The notes under the pieces are model-generated. The model did not search any database and had not been told where the DNA came from. It saw only the letters and a list, made by a program, of their open reading frames with translations. Below are positions 20,526 through 30,612 of a stretch of 64,000 nt of DNA, one piece after another. Made by a program: the position numbers and the translations under genes. The stretch spans positions 186,001-250,000 of the forward strand of contig NZ_CP032704.1 in the NCBI RefSeq assembly GCF_007833795.1, read 5' to 3'. How positions within the stretch are numbered: the stretch's first letter is position 1; the number at the start of each line of letters is the position of its first letter. This DNA is from Candidatus Pantoea soli (GTDB lineage Bacteria > Pseudomonadota > Gammaproteobacteria > Enterobacterales > Enterobacteriaceae).

Positions 20526-21662
20526 ATGACTCTTCAATCCAAACCCACGCTGCTGCTGATGGTCGGCTTGATCATCGGCGGCATCGGCTGGTATTTCTGG
20601 CCTAAACAGCAGGCCGATGCTGCCGTTAAATCCCCCGCTGCCCCCGTGCTGGTAAGTATGATCAGTGCCGCAGTCAAACTGCTGCCGATCACGCTCACCA
20701 CTCAGGGCCACGTCGTTCCGTTGAACCAGGTTGATATTCAGGCACAGCTTACCGGCACGGTAAAAAGCGTGGATTTCCATGAAGGGGATTTCGTGAAAGC
20801 CGGGCAACTGCTCTTCACCCTGGATGATGCCAGTCAGCATGCGGCCTACGATCGTGCCGTGGCGGCGGCAGGTGAATCCAGAGCCTTGCTGGTGAAGGCG
20901 CAAAACGATCTGCAACGTGGTCGTCAGTTAAAGGCCAATAACTACATTTCATTGTCTGACTGGGATACCTTGCAAAGCAACCTGAAGCAGTATCAGGCCC
21001 AATACCAGGCAGCGCAGCAGGATGTGCAGACCGCACAGGTCAACCTTGGATACACCCGCATTACCGCACCAGTCAGCGGCAAAACGGGCGCGCTGAATGT
21101 GCACCCTGGCAGTCTGGTTCAACCGGGTAGCACCCTGCCGCTGGTGTCATTGATCCAGTTTGATCCGATTGGCGTGGCCTTTACACTGCCGGAGAACGAC
21201 CTCAAACCGGTGCTGGCTGCTCAAGCGAAGGGGACGATAACGGTTTGGGTGGAGGATGCCAGCGGTAAACCGACCTCCGGCACGCTGGATTTTATTGATA
21301 ACAGTGTCAGCACCACCAGCGGTACCATCACGCTTAAAGCGCATTTCAGTAATCAGCAGCATCTACTGTGGCCCGGCCTGTTCCAGAACGTCAAAGTGGA
21401 TGCTGGTGTCACGCCAGACGCCGTGGTCCTGCCGCCACAGGCCGTACAAAATGGCCCAGACGGACACTTTGTTTACATCATCGACCCGCACCACCAGGCG
21501 CAAGCACAGGCCGTTACGTTGTTACGCGTGCAGCAATCCATGGCCGTGATCAGTGGACTTTCTCATGGTACCAAAGTGGTCAATGAAGGGGCCAATAATC
21601 TGCGCCCTGGCATGACGGTACAGATTGCCAGTAACATCGATAAGGCGGTAATGCAGCCATGA
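20526..21662 (+). CDS. RND efflux periplasmic adaptor (MdtA-like)
   Basis: The product has 378 residues. An uncleaved N-terminal anchor (about 9-26, LLLMVGLIIGGIGWYFW) is followed by the first lipoyl half (QAQLTGTVKSVDFHEGD), a helical hairpin at about 110-165, the second lipoyl half (LGYTRITAPVSGKTG) and the beta-barrel domains. The 4-bp overlap with the pump gene (21,659-21,662) shows the two are translated together. It bridges the inner-membrane pump to an outer-membrane channel not encoded here. Confidence 0.92.
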   Translation: MTLQSKPTLLLMVGLIIGGIGWYFWPKQQADAAVKSPAAPVLVSMISAAVKLLPITLTTQGHVVPLNQVDIQAQLTGTVKSVDFHEGDFVKAGQLLFTLDDASQHAAYDRAVAAAGESRALLVKAQNDLQRGRQLKANNYISLSDWDTLQSNLKQYQAQYQAAQQDVQTAQVNLGYTRITAPVSGKTGALNVHPGSLVQPGSTLPLVSLIQFDPIGVAFTLPENDLKPVLAAQAKGTITVWVEDASGKPTSGTLDFIDNSVSTTSGTITLKAHFSNQQHLLWPGLFQNVKVDAGVTPDAVVLPPQAVQNGPDGHFVYIIDPHHQAQAQAVTLLRVQQSMAVISGLSHGTKVVNEGANNLRPGMTVQIASNIDKAVMQP

Positions 21663-24600
21663 CCTTCACTGAACGTTGTTTAGAACGGCCGATTGCCGTA
21701 CTGCTGTTATGGGTCGCCGTGATGGTGGCGGGCGCGGTGTGCTGGCAGCATTTGCCGGTTGCGGCGCTGCCCACTTTTGATACGCCCACTATCAAAGTCA
21801 ATGCGTCGCTTTCCGGTGCCAGCCCGGAAACCATGGCCTCCTCAGTGGCCACGCCGCTGGAAAAAAACCTCGCGACCATACCGGGGGTGGCGACCATGAC
21901 ATCGACCAACCTCGAAGGGGCGACCACCATCGTGCTGGAGTTCGATCCCTCGGTGAACATCGATTCGGCATCGGTCGATGTGCAGGCTGCACTCTATCAG
22001 TCACTTAAAAAACTGCCGTCGCAGATGACCACGCCACCCACCTTTCGCAAGGTCAATCCGGCGGATGCGCCGATAGCGCAGATCAGTCTGGATTCACCGT
22101 CCATGACGCTCTCCGATCTCAACCGCTATTCGGATGATCTGATCTCTCCATCGCTGTCGATGATCAAAGGGGTGGCGGAAGTCACGGTCATCGGGCAGAA
22201 ACGTTATGCAGTGCGGGTGGAGGTGGATCCGGTAAAACTCGCCGCCACCAACATGACGCTGGAAGAGCTGCATACGGCGCTGAAGGCCGCCAACGACAAC
22301 TCACCGGTGGGTGAACTGGATGGCAAACGCCAGATGATGATGCTGCAAAACCGTGGCGATCTGCGCAATGCCAGCGACTTCAGTCAGGTGGTGGTCGCCA
22401 CGCGCAATGGTCAGCCGGTCAGGCTGGCCGATATCGCCAGCGTGCAGGACAGCATTGAAAACACCCTGAGCCACAGTGCGGTCAATAACCACACCGCGAT
22501 TGTGCTGAGCATTACCCGCCAGCCTGGCGCAAATCTGGTGGCGACACTGGATACCATCAAACAGCTGTTGCCAAAGTTACAGCAGCAAATGCCAGCTTCC
22601 GTGCACATGCAGTTGCTCAATGATCGGTCAATTTCGGTCCGCAACGCCATTCACGATGTCAATCTCACCCTGTTGCTGACCATTGCGTTGGTGATCATGG
22701 TGATTCTGCTGTTCTTGCGCCACGTGCGTGCCACCGTGATCCCCGCCTTGAGCGTACCGATTTCACTGCTGGGATCTTTTGGCCTGATGTACGCCTTTGG
22801 CCTGAGCCTCGACAACATTTCCCTGATGGGCCTGACCATCGCCGTTGGGCTGGTGGTGGATGACGCGATCGTGGTGCTGGAAAATATCATGCGCTACATC
22901 GAGCAGGGAGAGGATCCTAAGCACGCCGCATTAAAAGGCGTGCGTGAAGTTGGATTCACGGTGATCTCCATCTCGCTCTCGCTGGTCGCCGTGTTTATCC
23001 CGATCTTCTTTATGCCCGGCACCATGGGGCTGCTGTTCCACGAATTCGCCTGGGTGGTGTCGTTAGCCATTCTGGTCTCCGCCGCGGCATCATTGACCAT
23101 TATTCCGCTGTTAGTGCCGATGCTGATGCGTCACGATCCCCATCACGATAAACCTGAACCGGCGTGGAGCCGCGTGTTCGAGCAGGCTTTTGAACGCCTT
23201 CGCCAGTGCTATGCACGCGGTCTGGAGTGGGCGGTTGATCACCGTGCCGTCACGCTGTCGGTGGCCGCCCTGACGGTTGCACTGACCGCCTGGCTGTATA
23301 TCAGCGCGCCCAAAGGGTTCTTCCCGCAAGAGGATATTGGCCAGGTCACGGCGAATATCGATACGCCACAGGATATGTCTTACGACGCCCGTAAAGACGT
23401 GGCGTTCCAACTCGGCAACACGCTGTTGAAAGACGGGGCCGTCGCGACACTCGTCACTAAAGTCGATCACGATACCACGCAGTTGAATATCACCCTTAAA
23501 GATGCCAGCCAGCGTCCAGCAATGACGCAGGTGTTGCAGCAGATGCGCGCAGAAACACACTATTTGCCGGGTATTCAGGTGTTCTTTAGTCCAGTGCAGA
23601 ACTTTAAGGTGGGGGGCCGTGCGGCAAAAAGTAGCTACCAGTACACGCTGCAATCGGTGAGCAGCAGCAGTGGGTTGAGCCTGAACGACTACGCTAATCA
23701 ACTGATGGCAGAGATGAACAAAAGCGGTGTGTTTGTTGGCGTGAACAGCGATGCCCAGCTCAACGGATTGCAGGCGCAGCTCACTATTGACCGCAATAAA
23801 GCTTCGTTGCTGGGTGTCGATCTCGACCAGATCCGCAGCAATCTGTACGCCGCCTTTGGCACCTTGCAGGCCTCTACCATCTATGCGCCAGAGGACAGCT
23901 ATGAAGTGATCCTCGAAGTCCAACAGCCATTCCGGCAGAACGAAAGCGATCTGTCGCAAATCTACGTGCGCTCATCTGCGGGCGATCTGCTGCCATTGTC
24001 CACCTTCACGCATATCAGCCGCGTGCAGGGCGTCACGGCCGTCAATCACCAGGGGCAATTACCCGCCATCACCCTCTCTTTTGACCTTGCACCCGGTAAA
24101 TCACTGTCTGATGCCACGCAGGCGATCAGCCAAGCGGAGAGCGCCATCCATCTCCCTGCCACGGTCTTTGGCCAATATGCCGGACAAGCTGCACTTTACC
24201 AGCAGTCGCAGAGCAGTCAGGTCTGGTTGATCGTGCTGGCACTGGCGGTGATCTATGTGATTCTCGGCATGCTGTATGAGAGCTGGATTCACCCCGTTAC
24301 CATTCTGCTCGGTTTACCCTCCGCTGCGGTGGGTGCCTTGCTGGCGTTAAGGCTAATGGGATTGGATCTGACCTTCATCGCCATGATTGGCATCCTGCTA
24401 CTAATCGGCATCGTGAAAAAGAACGCCATCATGATGATTGATTTCGCCTTATCAGCACAGCGCGAACAGGGGCTGAGTGCGCATGACGCGATTACCCAAG
24501 CCTGCCTCCAGCGTTTCCGTCCGATCATGATGACCACCCTGTGCGCCGTTATGGGTGCGCTTCCCATTGCCTGTGGCTGGGGCGCGGGTGCTGAACTACG

Positions 24601-24742
24601 CCAGCCGATGGGCGTGGCAGTCGTCGGTGGGCTGGTGTTCTCGCAATTCATTACCTTGTTTATTACGCCGGTGCTTTACCTGTTGTTTGACCGTACTGGC
24701 GCACGTCTGGACACCCTCACCCATGCGACGGAGGAATCATGA
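21659..24742 (+). CDS. RND efflux pump inner-membrane subunit (MdtB/MuxB-like)
   Basis: The product has 1027 residues, normal for the family, with TM1, a large periplasmic domain, TM2-6, a second periplasmic domain and TM7-12. The TM4 relay [14 protein letters not shown] has the paired Asp, and TM10 has the expected [15 protein letters not shown]. The sequence looks more like MdtB/MuxB multidrug pumps than the CusA metal group, although the linked regulator and operator look Cus-like. It overlaps the adaptor and the regulator genes by 4 bp each. Confidence 0.93.
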   Translation: MTFTERCLERPIAVLLLWVAVMVAGAVCWQHLPVAALPTFDTPTIKVNASLSGASPETMASSVATPLEKNLATIPGVATMTSTNLEGATTIVLEFDPSVNIDSASVDVQAALYQSLKKLPSQMTTPPTFRKVNPADAPIAQISLDSPSMTLSDLNRYSDDLISPSLSMIKGVAEVTVIGQKRYAVRVEVDPVKLAATNMTLEELHTALKAANDNSPVGELDGKRQMMMLQNRGDLRNASDFSQVVVATRNGQPVRLADIASVQDSIENTLSHSAVNNHTAIVLSITRQPGANLVATLDTIKQLLPKLQQQMPASVHMQLLNDRSISVRNAIHDVNLTLLLTIALVIMVILLFLRHVRATVIPALSVPISLLGSFGLMYAFGLSLDNISLMGLTIAVGLVVDDAIVVLENIMRYIEQGEDPKHAALKGVREVGFTVISISLSLVAVFIPIFFMPGTMGLLFHEFAWVVSLAILVSAAASLTIIPLLVPMLMRHDPHHDKPEPAWSRVFEQAFERLRQCYARGLEWAVDHRAVTLSVAALTVALTAWLYISAPKGFFPQEDIGQVTANIDTPQDMSYDARKDVAFQLGNTLLKDGAVATLVTKVDHDTTQLNITLKDASQRPAMTQVLQQMRAETHYLPGIQVFFSPVQNFKVGGRAAKSSYQYTLQSVSSSSGLSLNDYANQLMAEMNKSGVFVGVNSDAQLNGLQAQLTIDRNKASLLGVDLDQIRSNLYAAFGTLQASTIYAPEDSYEVILEVQQPFRQNESDLSQIYVRSSAGDLLPLSTFTHISRVQGVTAVNHQGQLPAITLSFDLAPGKSLSDATQAISQAESAIHLPATVFGQYAGQAALYQQSQSSQVWLIVLALAVIYVILGMLYESWIHPVTILLGLPSAAVGALLALRLMGLDLTFIAMIGILLLIGIVKKNAIMMIDFALSAQREQGLSAHDAITQACLQRFRPIMMTTLCAVMGALPIACGWGAGAELRQPMGVAVVGGLVFSQFITLFITPVLYLLFDRTGARLDTLTHATEES

Positions 24743-25443
24743 GACTGTTATTGGTAGAAGATCAGCAAATGGCGGCAGATTACATTGCCAAAGGGCTGCG
24801 CGAGAATGACTTTGTCGTGGATGTCGCCGCTAACGGTATCGATGGTTTGCACCTGCTGCTGACGCACGATTACGACCTGGCGATCCTGGATGTGATGTTG
24901 CCGGGGATTAATGGCTGGAAGCTGCTGGAGATGGCGCGACAGGCCGACCGCGCCACACCGGTGATGTTTCTGACTGCCCGTGACGATGTGGAAGACCGGG
25001 TCAAAGGGCTGGAATTGGGTGCAGAAGATTATCTGATTAAACCTTTTTCATTTAGCGAGCTGCTGGCACGCGCACGGGTGATTCTGCGTCGCCAGACGCC
25101 CAGCGCTGTCATGAGCAGTGACGAATCGCAGTTGCAGATTGGCGGCTTGGTGTTGGATGTGGTGAAACACAAAGTCTCCCGTGAAGGGAATCGCATCGAG
25201 CTGACACAAAAGGAGTTTTTATTGCTCAGCCTGTTGATGCGACGCAGCGGCGAAGTGCTGTCTCGTACCGTGATAGCGGAACAAGTGTGGGACATGAATT
25301 TCGATCCCGAAACCAACGTCATTGACGTGGCGATCCGCCGTTTACGCGGCAAAATTGACGATAATTACCCCGTCAAGCTGCTGCATACCATTCGCGGTGC
25401 CGGCTATGTATTAGAAGAGAAAGAGCATGCTGATACCCCGTAA
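24739..25443 (+). CDS. OmpR-family response regulator (CusR/PcoR-like)
   Basis: The product has 234 residues: receiver domain 1-120 (VEDQQ acidic patch, phosphoacceptor in AILDVMLPG, Lys in LIKPF) and winged-helix effector 130-225 ending [10 protein letters not shown]. It is translationally coupled to the pump upstream and overlaps the kinase start by 17 bp. The presence of CusR-type palindromes at 20,440 and 26,826, flanking the operon, supports it as the regulator of the pump and of the small secreted protein downstream. Confidence 0.93.
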   Translation: MRLLLVEDQQMAADYIAKGLRENDFVVDVAANGIDGLHLLLTHDYDLAILDVMLPGINGWKLLEMARQADRATPVMFLTARDDVEDRVKGLELGAEDYLIKPFSFSELLARARVILRRQTPSAVMSSDESQLQIGGLVLDVVKHKVSREGNRIELTQKEFLLLSLLMRRSGEVLSRTVIAEQVWDMNFDPETNVIDVAIRRLRGKIDDNYPVKLLHTIRGAGYVLEEKEHADTP

Positions 25444-26818
25444 CGTCCCAATAACCGTTCGTCTCACGCTGTTCTTTTCACTGGCGATGGCCATTGTGCT
25501 GTATAGCGTGTCGGGTTTGCTGTATCAGGCGCTGCGCGACCAGTTGAACAGTAAAGATGTCAATGAGTTGCGGAGCACATTGCAGTTCCAGAAAGAGATT
25601 GCCAGTACCATCAGTGAGCGACAAGGACCGCAGGAACAGTGGCAAAAGGAGTTATTCGAGTTTATTGCCGAGCAGGATCGGCTCTCGCTGCGCATCATCA
25701 GTCCTGACGGGAAAGTCTGGTCACAGTCGCAAAACATGCGCGTGCCACAAGACGTTTACCCTGCCCCAACCGCTGATTTTAACTACCTTGGCTGGAAGCA
25801 TCATGATGGCGAGTCACATGAAAAGTATTTGATTACTGCCACTACGTTTACCCTGAAAGATCAGGAGTTGTGGACGGTGCAAGCGGCACTGAATGTTTCG
25901 CGTAACAATGAGATCATCGAGAATTATTGGGCACGTATGCAAATTGCCGCTGCACTGGCAATTCTGTTGTTTGCCGCTTGTGGATATGGATTAGCGCGCA
26001 GAGGATTGCGTCCGTTAAGGGTGATCAGTCGTCAAATCGAAACGATTAACGTTGAAGAGTTACACACGCGCCTGGCAACAGAACGCTGGCCATCAGAGTT
26101 AGTGGTGTTAGCCTCCTCTTTCGACAGTATGCTGACGCGGCTGGAAGCGTCTTTTGCCCAACTGACCCGCTTTTCTTCCGACCTCGCGCATGAGTTGCGC
26201 GCACCGATTAATAATCTGATTTCCGCAGCCAGCGTGACCTTAAACCAGCCGCGCAGCTCAGCAGACTATCAGGAGACGCTGGAAGCGATTGTTGAGGAGG
26301 GTGAGCGCCTGTCGCGTACGGTCTCCTCAATGCTGTTTCTGGCGCGCGCTGATAACAGCCGCGAGCCTCTGAAAAAAGAGCGACTGAATAGCGCCAGTGA
26401 ATTCTGCCGCCTGATTGGTTTTTACGACATCCTGGCTGAAGAGAAAAATATTACGTTAACGCATCAGGGTGAGGCGTTATTTCTGGCCGATCCCCTGCAT
26501 TTTCAGCGCGCCATGGCTAATCTGCTCTCTAACGCGCTGCATTATACCCCTGCTGGCGGGAAAATTAGTCTGCGTGTCATAAGAGAAAATAGCTGGCTTC
26601 ATTTTAGCGTCGAAGATAATGGTGAAGGTATTTCGCCTGAGCATATTCCCTTTTTATTCGATCGTTTTTATCGTGTTGATGCTTCACGTACCAGCACGGA
26701 AAATACCGGCTTAGGTTTAGCGATTGTGAAAACCATCGCAGAGTTACACGGTGGAAAAGTCGCTGTAATCAGCACGCCAGGTAAAGGCAGTACGTTTACC
26801 CTTTCCCTTCCACAATAA
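25427..26818 (+). CDS. Sensor histidine kinase (CusS-like)
   Basis: The product has 463 residues. TM1 is at about 12-33, a periplasmic sensor domain of some 145 residues follows, then TM2 at about 178-197, HAMP, the dimerisation box [14 protein letters not shown] with the phosphoacceptor His, N box [11 protein letters not shown], and G boxes EDNGEGIS and TGLGLAIV. CusS-type kinases sense periplasmic copper or silver. I see no obvious Met/His cluster in the loop, so the ligand is open. It is the last gene of the RND operon. Confidence 0.92.
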   Translation: MLIPRNVPITVRLTLFFSLAMAIVLYSVSGLLYQALRDQLNSKDVNELRSTLQFQKEIASTISERQGPQEQWQKELFEFIAEQDRLSLRIISPDGKVWSQSQNMRVPQDVYPAPTADFNYLGWKHHDGESHEKYLITATTFTLKDQELWTVQAALNVSRNNEIIENYWARMQIAAALAILLFAACGYGLARRGLRPLRVISRQIETINVEELHTRLATERWPSELVVLASSFDSMLTRLEASFAQLTRFSSDLAHELRAPINNLISAASVTLNQPRSSADYQETLEAIVEEGERLSRTVSSMLFLARADNSREPLKKERLNSASEFCRLIGFYDILAEEKNITLTHQGEALFLADPLHFQRAMANLLSNALHYTPAGGKISLRVIRENSWLHFSVEDNGEGISPEHIPFLFDRFYRVDASRTSTENTGLGLAIVKTIAELHGGKVAVISTPGKGSTFTLSLPQ

Positions 26819-26825
26819 TATTTCC

Positions 26826-26841
26826 CTGTCAAAATTGTCAT
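26826..26841 (+). promoter_or_regulatory. Second CusR-type box, upstream of small secreted protein
   Basis: CTGTCAAAATTGTCAT matches the palindrome at 20,440 in 13 of 16 positions, with an intact right half TTGTCAT. It lies about 85 bp before the 95-residue gene, suggesting the same regulator acts on both. Confidence 0.55.
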
Positions 26842-26924
26842 CTTCGGGTTTGTGTCTGGTCACCGTCACAGTGAGAAAATAGGACTGTCAACACAACAGT
26901 CCTTTTACCCACGAGGTGAAATAT

Positions 26925-27212
26925 ATGAAACAGAAATTAGTGATGATGCTGGTAGCCGCCGTTTCTCTGCTGGCCGTCACGCAGGTAGAAGCCAATATCG
27001 GTGTGGAACGTACGGCGAATACGTGGCTATTAACGCCTGCCAGTTGGCATCCTGGCACACCCAATAAGCTGTACGAGAATTATCCCTTCGATTTAGGAGA
27101 GAAAAAAATCAATATGGGTGACGAGGATCAACCTCGCCACTTTGATAATGATAACAACCTGCATCCGCTGACCGATAAATCGGTACATTCACCGGTCTAT
27201 CAGCAGCAATAA
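26925..27212 (+). CDS. Small exported protein, unknown function, 95 residues
   Basis: ATG 26,925 is preceded by GAGGTGA. A signal peptide (KLVMMLVAAVSLLAVTQVEA) ends at about residue 23; the mature part of about 72 residues is hydrophilic, rich in Asn, Asp, His and Pro. It has no recognisable domain. Several His (WHPG, PRHF, LHPL, VHSP) could bind metal, but this is speculation. It lies just after the CusRS-like genes, behind a CusR-type box, and before a terminator. Confidence 0.7.
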   Translation: MKQKLVMMLVAAVSLLAVTQVEANIGVERTANTWLLTPASWHPGTPNKLYENYPFDLGEKKINMGDEDQPRHFDNDNNLHPLTDKSVHSPVYQQQ

Positions 27213-27227
27213 TAGGATGCGATAACG

Positions 27228-27260
27228 GCCACCCCAGCATGCATTAGCTGGGGTGGCTTT
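27228..27260. terminator. Strong hairpin between convergent genes
   Basis: GCCACCCCAGC (27,228-27,238) pairs perfectly with GCTGGGGTGGC (27,247-27,257) and is followed by TTTC. It lies between the small secreted protein gene and the end of the pgpB-like gene and can serve both. Confidence 0.8.
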
Positions 27261-27979
27261 CATACCGCCCGCGGACGCAGCCACCACCACAACGCGGGCA
27301 AACTCAAATAGAGCGCAATCATAATTGAGGTAAAAAGGTCGCCGGGCCAGTGCATACCCAGCGCCAAACGGCTGACGATCACACCACACGCCCACAGCAC
27401 AATGACACTCGCCAGTAACCATCTCTTCCGAGCCATCAACAGCGCCGCAGCCAGCAATCCCCAGGTCGCGGCGAACACGGTATGCCCGGAAGGGAATGCT
27501 GAATCAACCTGCTGAAGCCAGTATTGTTTTTGCCAGTCAGGGATCTGCCGGTTATTCGCCAGATGCTGGGTAATGAGCTGCTGCCGCTGGGCAGCATCAA
27601 CCTGAAAAAAATGACGATCTATTTCACTGTCCGTTTGGCTGAGCCACACGACAAAAGGGCGCGGCTCCTGGTTGGTTTTCTTGATTTCACTCACCGCCAG
27701 TTGGCCGACGATTACCGGCAACAGCACGACTAACGTAAATTTAAGCCACTCTCCCTTGCGAATGTTTAACGCGTACATCAGCACGAAGAGCAATATCCCG
27801 GACGTGATGATGCCAAAGGGTCTACTCACCGTCTGCGTCAGCAAATAGAACCAGATTAATAACGATGATTGATCGTTGGCATTCCAACGCCAGTGTACTC
27901 CCCATGCAAACAGTGGAATAGTAAAAAATAACGCACAGCAGATCGCCAGCACAATATAGGGATTGCGTAAAAATCGCAT
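27260..27979 (-). CDS. pgpB: PgpB-like PAP2 lipid phosphatase
   Basis: The product has 239 residues (E. coli PgpB 254) with six TM helices. All three PAP2 motifs are present: KKTNQEPRP, PSGH and SRLALGMHWPGD, the last two with the catalytic His. The layout and the region ending QVDSAFPSGHT resemble PgpB, which removes phosphate from phosphatidylglycerol phosphate and undecaprenyl pyrophosphate at the periplasmic face. The ATG at 27,979 was chosen over an in-frame GTG at 27,991. It follows the second PAP2 gene by 19 bp in one operon. Confidence 0.88.
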   Translation of the reverse strand: MRFLRNPYIVLAICCALFFTIPLFAWGVHWRWNANDQSSLLIWFYLLTQTVSRPFGIITSGILLFVLMYALNIRKGEWLKFTLVVLLPVIVGQLAVSEIKKTNQEPRPFVVWLSQTDSEIDRHFFQVDAAQRQQLITQHLANNRQIPDWQKQYWLQQVDSAFPSGHTVFAATWGLLAAALLMARKRWLLASVIVLWACGVIVSRLALGMHWPGDLFTSIMIALYLSLPALWWWLRPRAV

Positions 27980-27998
27980 GAGTATTATCACCAGTAAA

Positions 27999-28607
27999 TT
28001 AATGCTTCACGAGGATCAGCTTTAAACGACCTAATACAAAAACATTCAGATCGCAGAGTCTGTTAAACAGCGGCGTCAGCAAGTATTCAGATTGCTTCAC
28101 TGCCCATGCGCAGAACAAGGCCACCAGCGCAGAGCCCAACATATCCGCAGGGAAATGCACGCCCATATAAATTCGGCCCCAGGCAATAAAAAGACTGACA
28201 CATAACAACACCACGCCAGAAATTAGCCGTTGACTCAGCAATAAACTAAACGTAATCGCACATGCCAACGTCATATGGTCACTCGGGAACGAAGCATCTG
28301 CAACGTGAGCAATAAAAGTGTGGCCGATGGGCACCATAAAAGGGCGCGGATGCGGGAAAAAATCCCCTATCAGCACATTAATACTCAATGCGATGAATGA
28401 CGTCACCAACGCTAATAACGCGACCTGCTGTTTTTTCCGGTTAAAACTAAACCAATAGATCAACAACGCCAGCGGATAAATCAATATGAGCCAGGTCGCA
28501 CAGACATTGCCGAAATGAAGCATTGCTGACGAAGTCTGTGCTGGCGCATTAAGCAGTAGAAAAACCCTATCATTAATATTTTCCGCGCTCTCGGACGTCA
28601 GAAACAT
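27999..28607 (-). CDS. ybjG: YbjG/BcrC-like undecaprenyl-diphosphatase (PAP2)
   Basis: The product has 202 residues from the ATG at 28,607, which has a near-ideal AAGGAG 6 bp upstream. PAP2 motifs are present: the C1 Arg-Pro in HPRPFM, FPSDH and GRIYMGVHFPAD. The PSDH form with Asp is typical of YbjG/BcrC. This family recycles undecaprenyl pyrophosphate and confers bacitracin resistance when overproduced. It sits between a PAP2 gene and a two-component kinase and is probably under that system's control. Confidence 0.87.
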   Translation of the reverse strand: MFLTSESAENINDRVFLLLNAPAQTSSAMLHFGNVCATWLILIYPLALLIYWFSFNRKKQQVALLALVTSFIALSINVLIGDFFPHPRPFMVPIGHTFIAHVADASFPSDHMTLACAITFSLLLSQRLISGVVLLCVSLFIAWGRIYMGVHFPADMLGSALVALFCAWAVKQSEYLLTPLFNRLCDLNVFVLGRLKLILVKH

Positions 28608-28627
28608 ACCTATCTCCTTGTAGATAA

Positions 28628-29968
28628 TTAAACCGTTGGCAGGCAAACCCGCACCTGTAATCCTGAGGAAAAACGTGTCGCTGCAGATAACGTCACCTCG
28701 CCCTGCATCCGCATCAACATCGCACTGACAATCGATAACCCTAAACCTGAGCCATTAGCGTCACTGCCCTCTATGCGATAAAAAGCATCAAACACGCGTT
28801 GGTGTTTATCCGTGGGAATACCCGGGCCGGAATCTTCAACGGTGATCAGCACCCGACTGGCGTGCCGTTCAATGGCAACATCAATGCCTCCGCCGCTCGG
28901 CGTGTACTGAATGGCGTTGTGCAGCAGATTACGCAGCACGGTATAAAGATCGGCGGGACGCGCCATTACCTCTGCGTCACTGGCGTTCAGCACCCCCAAG
29001 TCCAGCTTTTTCTCTTCAGCTAAGGGGTGCAGATCCGAAATCACCTGCTTGACCACCGTAAACACCGAGGTGCGCTCAATGGCTGGCAGCGCTACCGCTT
29101 CCCCACTTTGCGCCCGGCTCAGTGTCAGCAACTGTTCAACCAACCAGGTTGCGCGTTCCATTCCGGCGCGTAGCGCGCGTAAACGCTGTTGACTCTCCTG
29201 CGGCAGTTCGCTGCCGCCCAGTCGCTCTGCCTGCAACATCAAGGCCGTCAATGGGGATCGCAGTTCGTGGGCCGCGTCAGCAACAAAACGTCGCTGTAGC
29301 GCAAGCGAATCTGAAGATCGTTGTAACAGGCGGTTGATGGCTTTTATAAAAGGTCGGATTTCACGCGGAATGCTGGCGCTATCCAGTGACACCAGCGCGC
29401 TGTCACGCTGTTGGTCAACCTCTGCCGCCAGTTGGCGGATCGGCCGGAATATCTTCTTCACCAAATCGGCCACCAGATACAACAGCACCGGAAAGAGGAT
29501 GCCAAACGGCACCAGGGTGCGCAGCGCAGATGACAGCGCCACACTTTCACGCACCGAGGCAAGCTGCGCCACGGCCACCTGTACACCACCGGGCATGTCC
29601 TCAATCAGCACGCGATAGCTTCGCTGATGAATATTCAGGGTGTGAAAACCCGGTTCTGGACGGGCTGGCAGCGGAAAGTCAGCTGAGGGTGCCGCAGCAG
29701 GAAGAGTAAAGTGCACCAGAATGCGTGAAGCGGCTTCATCCTGAAGGGGTGGGCTGATGAAGTTGCTGCTGCGTGGCGTCAACATCCCCTCTTTCGCGAG
29801 GCTGGCGATCTGCTGCAGCGACGAATCCTGCAACTCATGCGCTTCATCCCAGGCCGAAAGAAAACCCAGCACGCCGCTCAGGAGCGCAATACTGCCCACC
29901 GCTACACACAACACCAGTGAAAGCCGCAACTGCACTGACTCACTCAAGCGCCTTTTGAGACTTTCCAT
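28628..29968 (-). CDS. Sensor histidine kinase (QseC/PmrB/TctE-like)
   Basis: The product has 446 residues: TM1 at about 15-38, a periplasmic region of about 120 residues, TM2 at about 160-180, HAMP, dimerisation box ADAAHELRSPLTAL, N box NLLHNAIQYTP, and G boxes EDSGPGIP and SGLGLSIV. It overlaps the upstream regulator gene by 25 bp. Its operon mates are PAP2 phosphatases and a DedA protein, so it probably senses envelope stress or cationic peptides. I cannot separate a QseC from a PmrB assignment by eye. Confidence 0.9.
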   Translation of the reverse strand: MESLKRRLSESVQLRLSLVLCVAVGSIALLSGVLGFLSAWDEAHELQDSSLQQIASLAKEGMLTPRSSNFISPPLQDEAASRILVHFTLPAAAPSADFPLPARPEPGFHTLNIHQRSYRVLIEDMPGGVQVAVAQLASVRESVALSSALRTLVPFGILFPVLLYLVADLVKKIFRPIRQLAAEVDQQRDSALVSLDSASIPREIRPFIKAINRLLQRSSDSLALQRRFVADAAHELRSPLTALMLQAERLGGSELPQESQQRLRALRAGMERATWLVEQLLTLSRAQSGEAVALPAIERTSVFTVVKQVISDLHPLAEEKKLDLGVLNASDAEVMARPADLYTVLRNLLHNAIQYTPSGGGIDVAIERHASRVLITVEDSGPGIPTDKHQRVFDAFYRIEGSDANGSGLGLSIVSAMLMRMQGEVTLSAATRFSSGLQVRVCLPTV

Positions 29969-30612
29969 CCCACGCCTCGCACATTTTGGATCGCATCACT
30001 GCCGAGTTTCTTACGTAGCGAGTGGATGAAATACTCAATCGCGTTGCTCTCAATTTCCTCGCCCCAGCCGTAGATTTTGCTTTCCAACTCGCCGCGGGAA
30101 AATATCTGGCCTGGCTGCGCCAACAGCGCCTGTAGTAGCGCGTATTCACGGCCTGACAAGGTATGGGCTTCATCACGGGCAAGATGGCAGACCTGCCGGG
30201 TTGCGGGATCGAGCGACAGCATGCCGTTGCTCATCAGCGGCGAGGCATTCCCCGCTTTACGGCGCATCACCGCCCGGGCACGCGCCAACAGCTCACTCAT
30301 GGCGAAGGGTTTAAGGACGTAATCATCCGCACCCGCATCGAGCCCCTTCAAGCGATCCTCCAGTGCATCGCGGGCGGTGACGATCAGCAGAGGTACCTGA
30401 TTTCCTTGCTGGCGCAGTTGCCTGAGCACTTCCACCCCGTCTCGACGCGGTAAGCCCAGATCGAGCAACACCAAATCGTAGCTATGAGTTGCAAGGCTCT
30501 GCAGCGCCTGCTCACCGTCACGCACCCAATCAGCTGCATAGGCCGCATCTTTCAACGCGGCGTACACCGCGTCTCCGATCATGCGGTCATCCTCCACCAG
30601 CAGCACTCTCAT
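29944..30612 (-). CDS. OmpR-family response regulator (QseB/PmrA-like)
   Basis: The ATG at 30,612 gives 222 residues starting MRVLLVEDDRMIG, the canonical start of this family; an open frame extends further upstream but lacks receiver-like sequence. The phosphoacceptor is Asp51 in LVLLDLGLP, the Lys is in [16 protein letters not shown], and the effector domain ends VRGVGWKVSKGA. Its ATG overlaps the DedA stop (ATGA), so the five genes DedA-RR-HK-YbjG-PgpB look like one operon. Confidence 0.93.
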   Translation of the reverse strand: MRVLLVEDDRMIGDAVYAALKDAAYAADWVRDGEQALQSLATHSYDLVLLDLGLPRRDGVEVLRQLRQQGNQVPLLIVTARDALEDRLKGLDAGADDYVLKPFAMSELLARARAVMRRKAGNASPLMSNGMLSLDPATRQVCHLARDEAHTLSGREYALLQALLAQPGQIFSRGELESKIYGWGEEIESNAIEYFIHSLRKKLGSDAIQNVRGVGWKVSKGA

